The notes beneath the pieces are model-generated. The model was not told the origin of the DNA. It did no database searches and saw only the letters and a program-made list of their open reading frames with translations. This document shows, one piece after another, positions 56,301-59,300 of a DNA stretch of 64,000 nucleotides. The stretch lies in the NCBI RefSeq assembly GCF_032854445.1, contig NC_088295.1:54171249-54235248 (forward strand), written 5' to 3'. The stretch comes from Liolophura sinensis. Lineage: Eukaryota > Mollusca > Polyplacophora > Chitonida > Chitonidae. How positions within the stretch are numbered: the first letter of the stretch is position 1; every line of letters begins with the position of its first letter. The position numbers and the translations under genes were made by a program.

Positions 56301-59300
56301 CATACTCAGAGTCCGGCATTTACAGACAAATCAATCCCTCTATGGACCATAATGTAATTGTGTGATGCTTCTTGGCAAGACTTGTATGCTAGTACTGTAG
56401 CTTCTTTATAACAAAAGCAGCTAATCCTTTAGGATCTGGTAGTTTGTAGTCTTGTAGATGTATCACAATTATTTTATGGGACAGTAGGGTTGACACCACT
56501 TGTTTGACAACTTGTGTGTGTATGTGTGTGTGTGTGTGTTGTATGTCTGGTGAATCTGTCCATACTGTATCTGTCATCTGATTAATATCTAACAAATATA
56601 TACATCATGACTTTTTGATGCTATTTAACATTGCAAGCCTCTGGTATAATGTACAACCTCCTGCTAACAAGTAGAAGCACCACTTTCTCTCTTATGACAA
56701 AGTTGCTGTTGATCAGAAAAAAAAAATTCATTTTTCAAACTAACAAAAACAAATTTCACCATCCATTCATGTTGGTTCAAAAGGTGAAGAAAACTCTGAC
56801 TAGAATTGTGTGACATTAAACTGCTGTGAGCGTTGCGTTTCAAAATGATGACCACTATACGAGAATTATCAGAATACAGTTAGAACAAATAACCTAACAG
56901 CTTTGAAATTGTATAGCTTAGTTATACAATCATGAACATACATAAATAATTTACACAATGCACACCTGTATATTTCACCTTATTCCATCGTTCCTACTTA
57001 ACCTTAATGTGAGTATACATGTATCCAGTTAACTGCACTATTGATGTATTTCACTAACTGTTTACAATACAGTTCTGTCCCACAAAAATCTAGCTGTGAC
57101 CAGACACAGTTTGCCTGTTTAGCACATATAGATCTTGACTCACATCTTGATATTCTAGGGTGATATTGACATACCTTAATCTACAGTCACACAACGTTAA
57201 TTGATCCATCTTTCAATCCACAAACACCTTGAAATGTTGGCAGATTGATGTCAGATAACTCGCTCTATATTTAAACTCCCAGTTGAACTAAGTAGGCCTA
57301 CAGACAACACATGTATATTAATGTACACATAATGGTAAAAAACAGCTTTTATTTCCATACAAGAGATATCTTCTTGACAAACTATCTTTGCGGAATCATT
57401 TTCTAATAATGAGTTAGTCATTGGAAAGAAAGATGGGCTTCTGTGTCATTGTTTTCAAAATACATTAATAAAACAGCTGTGGGAAATAGCTGCTGTAAAA
57501 TTAGATCATCTGCTATTGATACATAAGTCCACTCGGTAACCAGTATTAATTTGGCTTTTACACTTGTCTTTCATGAAAGTGGCTGTCATGGCTGAAATAA
57601 AATTTTCTGTGCAAGGTGCACATTAAGATTTGTGGAGCATGATGGGACACAGTTGTCACTGTAACTTATGTGAAGATACAGTTATTACTGTAACTTATGT
57701 GAGGATACAGTTGTTACTGTAACTTACATATATGTGAGGATACAGTTGTTACTGTAACTTATGTTAGGATACAGTTGTTACTGTAGCTTGTGTGAGGACA
57801 CAGTTGTCACTGTTTCTTGTGTGAGGACACAGTTGTCACTGTAACTTGGGTGGGGATACAGTTGTCTCTGTAACTTGGTGGTTGGCGGGGGGGGGGGGGG
57901 GGGGGGATTTATTTGTGGCAGCCCTGGATCTCGCAGTTCTACTACATGTAGTTATTTCTGTTGAAAAACTGCATACATCTAGCCTTTTATTTCACGAAGC
58001 AAAGTCTTAATGATCTGGCTCTATCCCAGCTACATCTCTTTATACCTTTTCATAACATCGAGGCAGCCCTGTAGTGTACATACGTTTGTATCTGAAAGCA
58101 TAAATGATGTCATAATTCATTTAATTGATGCCAATATGACAGATAACTACTGTCAGTATCTTACCGATACTCTTGATATACATATGATACTATATACTTG
58201 ATACATACATACTATATCTATAATAAAGATACTGGTATAAAGTATTCTGTGTCTCACAATTCAGTCAGGAGGTACATCAGGTACCTGGCTTTGGTTTGTG
58301 GTTATAAAAAAGAGTTGCTGAGCCTGTTATATTTGTGATACATATGTTATTGTCGCATCTTTCTTTTCTGGGTCATATTTCAATGAACATATTTCTTGTA
58401 ATGATCACAGTTTGTCAAGACTTTCGACTTACGAATTCACTAATTTAAAAACCATTTCCAGTAATGCGGCATTTCATGTCGATAGTTTAGTTAGAATGTA
58501 TTAGATGTTTTGTTCATGGTTGTAATACTTGTGTTACTCTTCAGGGATACATGAGTTATCTGAAAAGTTTACCCATCAATGACACACCCGAAATATTTGG
58601 GCTTCACGAAAATGCTAACATCACCTTCGCACAGAATGAGACCATCCGTGTCTTGTCCAGTCTGCTGGCTCTTCAGCCTAAGACTGCCAAAGGGGGAGGC
58701 AAATCCAGGGAGGAGGTGAGAATCCTGAACATTGTTATCACTCTATATTTATCAATAATGGCAGTAGTATCATGGCTATTATATGATCTCAAATCTCCAA
58801 CCTGAAAATACCAAGTTAATTCCCAAAATCTCTCAACAGAATTGCCGGAACAAATGTTAAAGAGTTTAAGCCTTTGGTTCACAGAAACTAAAATCTTTAT
58901 CTCGGAGTACCTTATAAACATACAAGGTACATGTACCTGTAAGTAAAGTTGCATATAAGCTGTAATGTGCAAACAATTTGAGAGGTACATTGTTTATATT
59001 AGTGGACTGGGTAGATATGCGGTGTCAAAGTTTTTTTTGTGTGTGACTTTAGATTATGGAAGAGACAGCCAGGACTATCCTGGAACAGGTACCAAAGGCC
59101 ATCAACATAGAGGAGGTGATGGAGAAGTACCCAGTGATGTATGAACAGTCTATGAACACTGTGCTTGTTCAAGAGGTCATTCGGTGAGTATACTGTTTTG
59201 TCTTCTGTCGCCCCCAACAGACAAAGGGTCAATTCCAAAAGCCATTCCTGATGCAAGTCACAAAGCTAAAACCTAGTCACAAAGCTTTTCTGTATTGGAC

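Larger units (their letters stand above)
56354..58544 (+). other. Intron 72, 2.2 kb
   Basis: Holds a TG microsatellite (56514-56540), a hairpin-unit minisatellite (57645-57882) and a G20 run (57887-57906). No coding signal. Confidence 0.5.
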
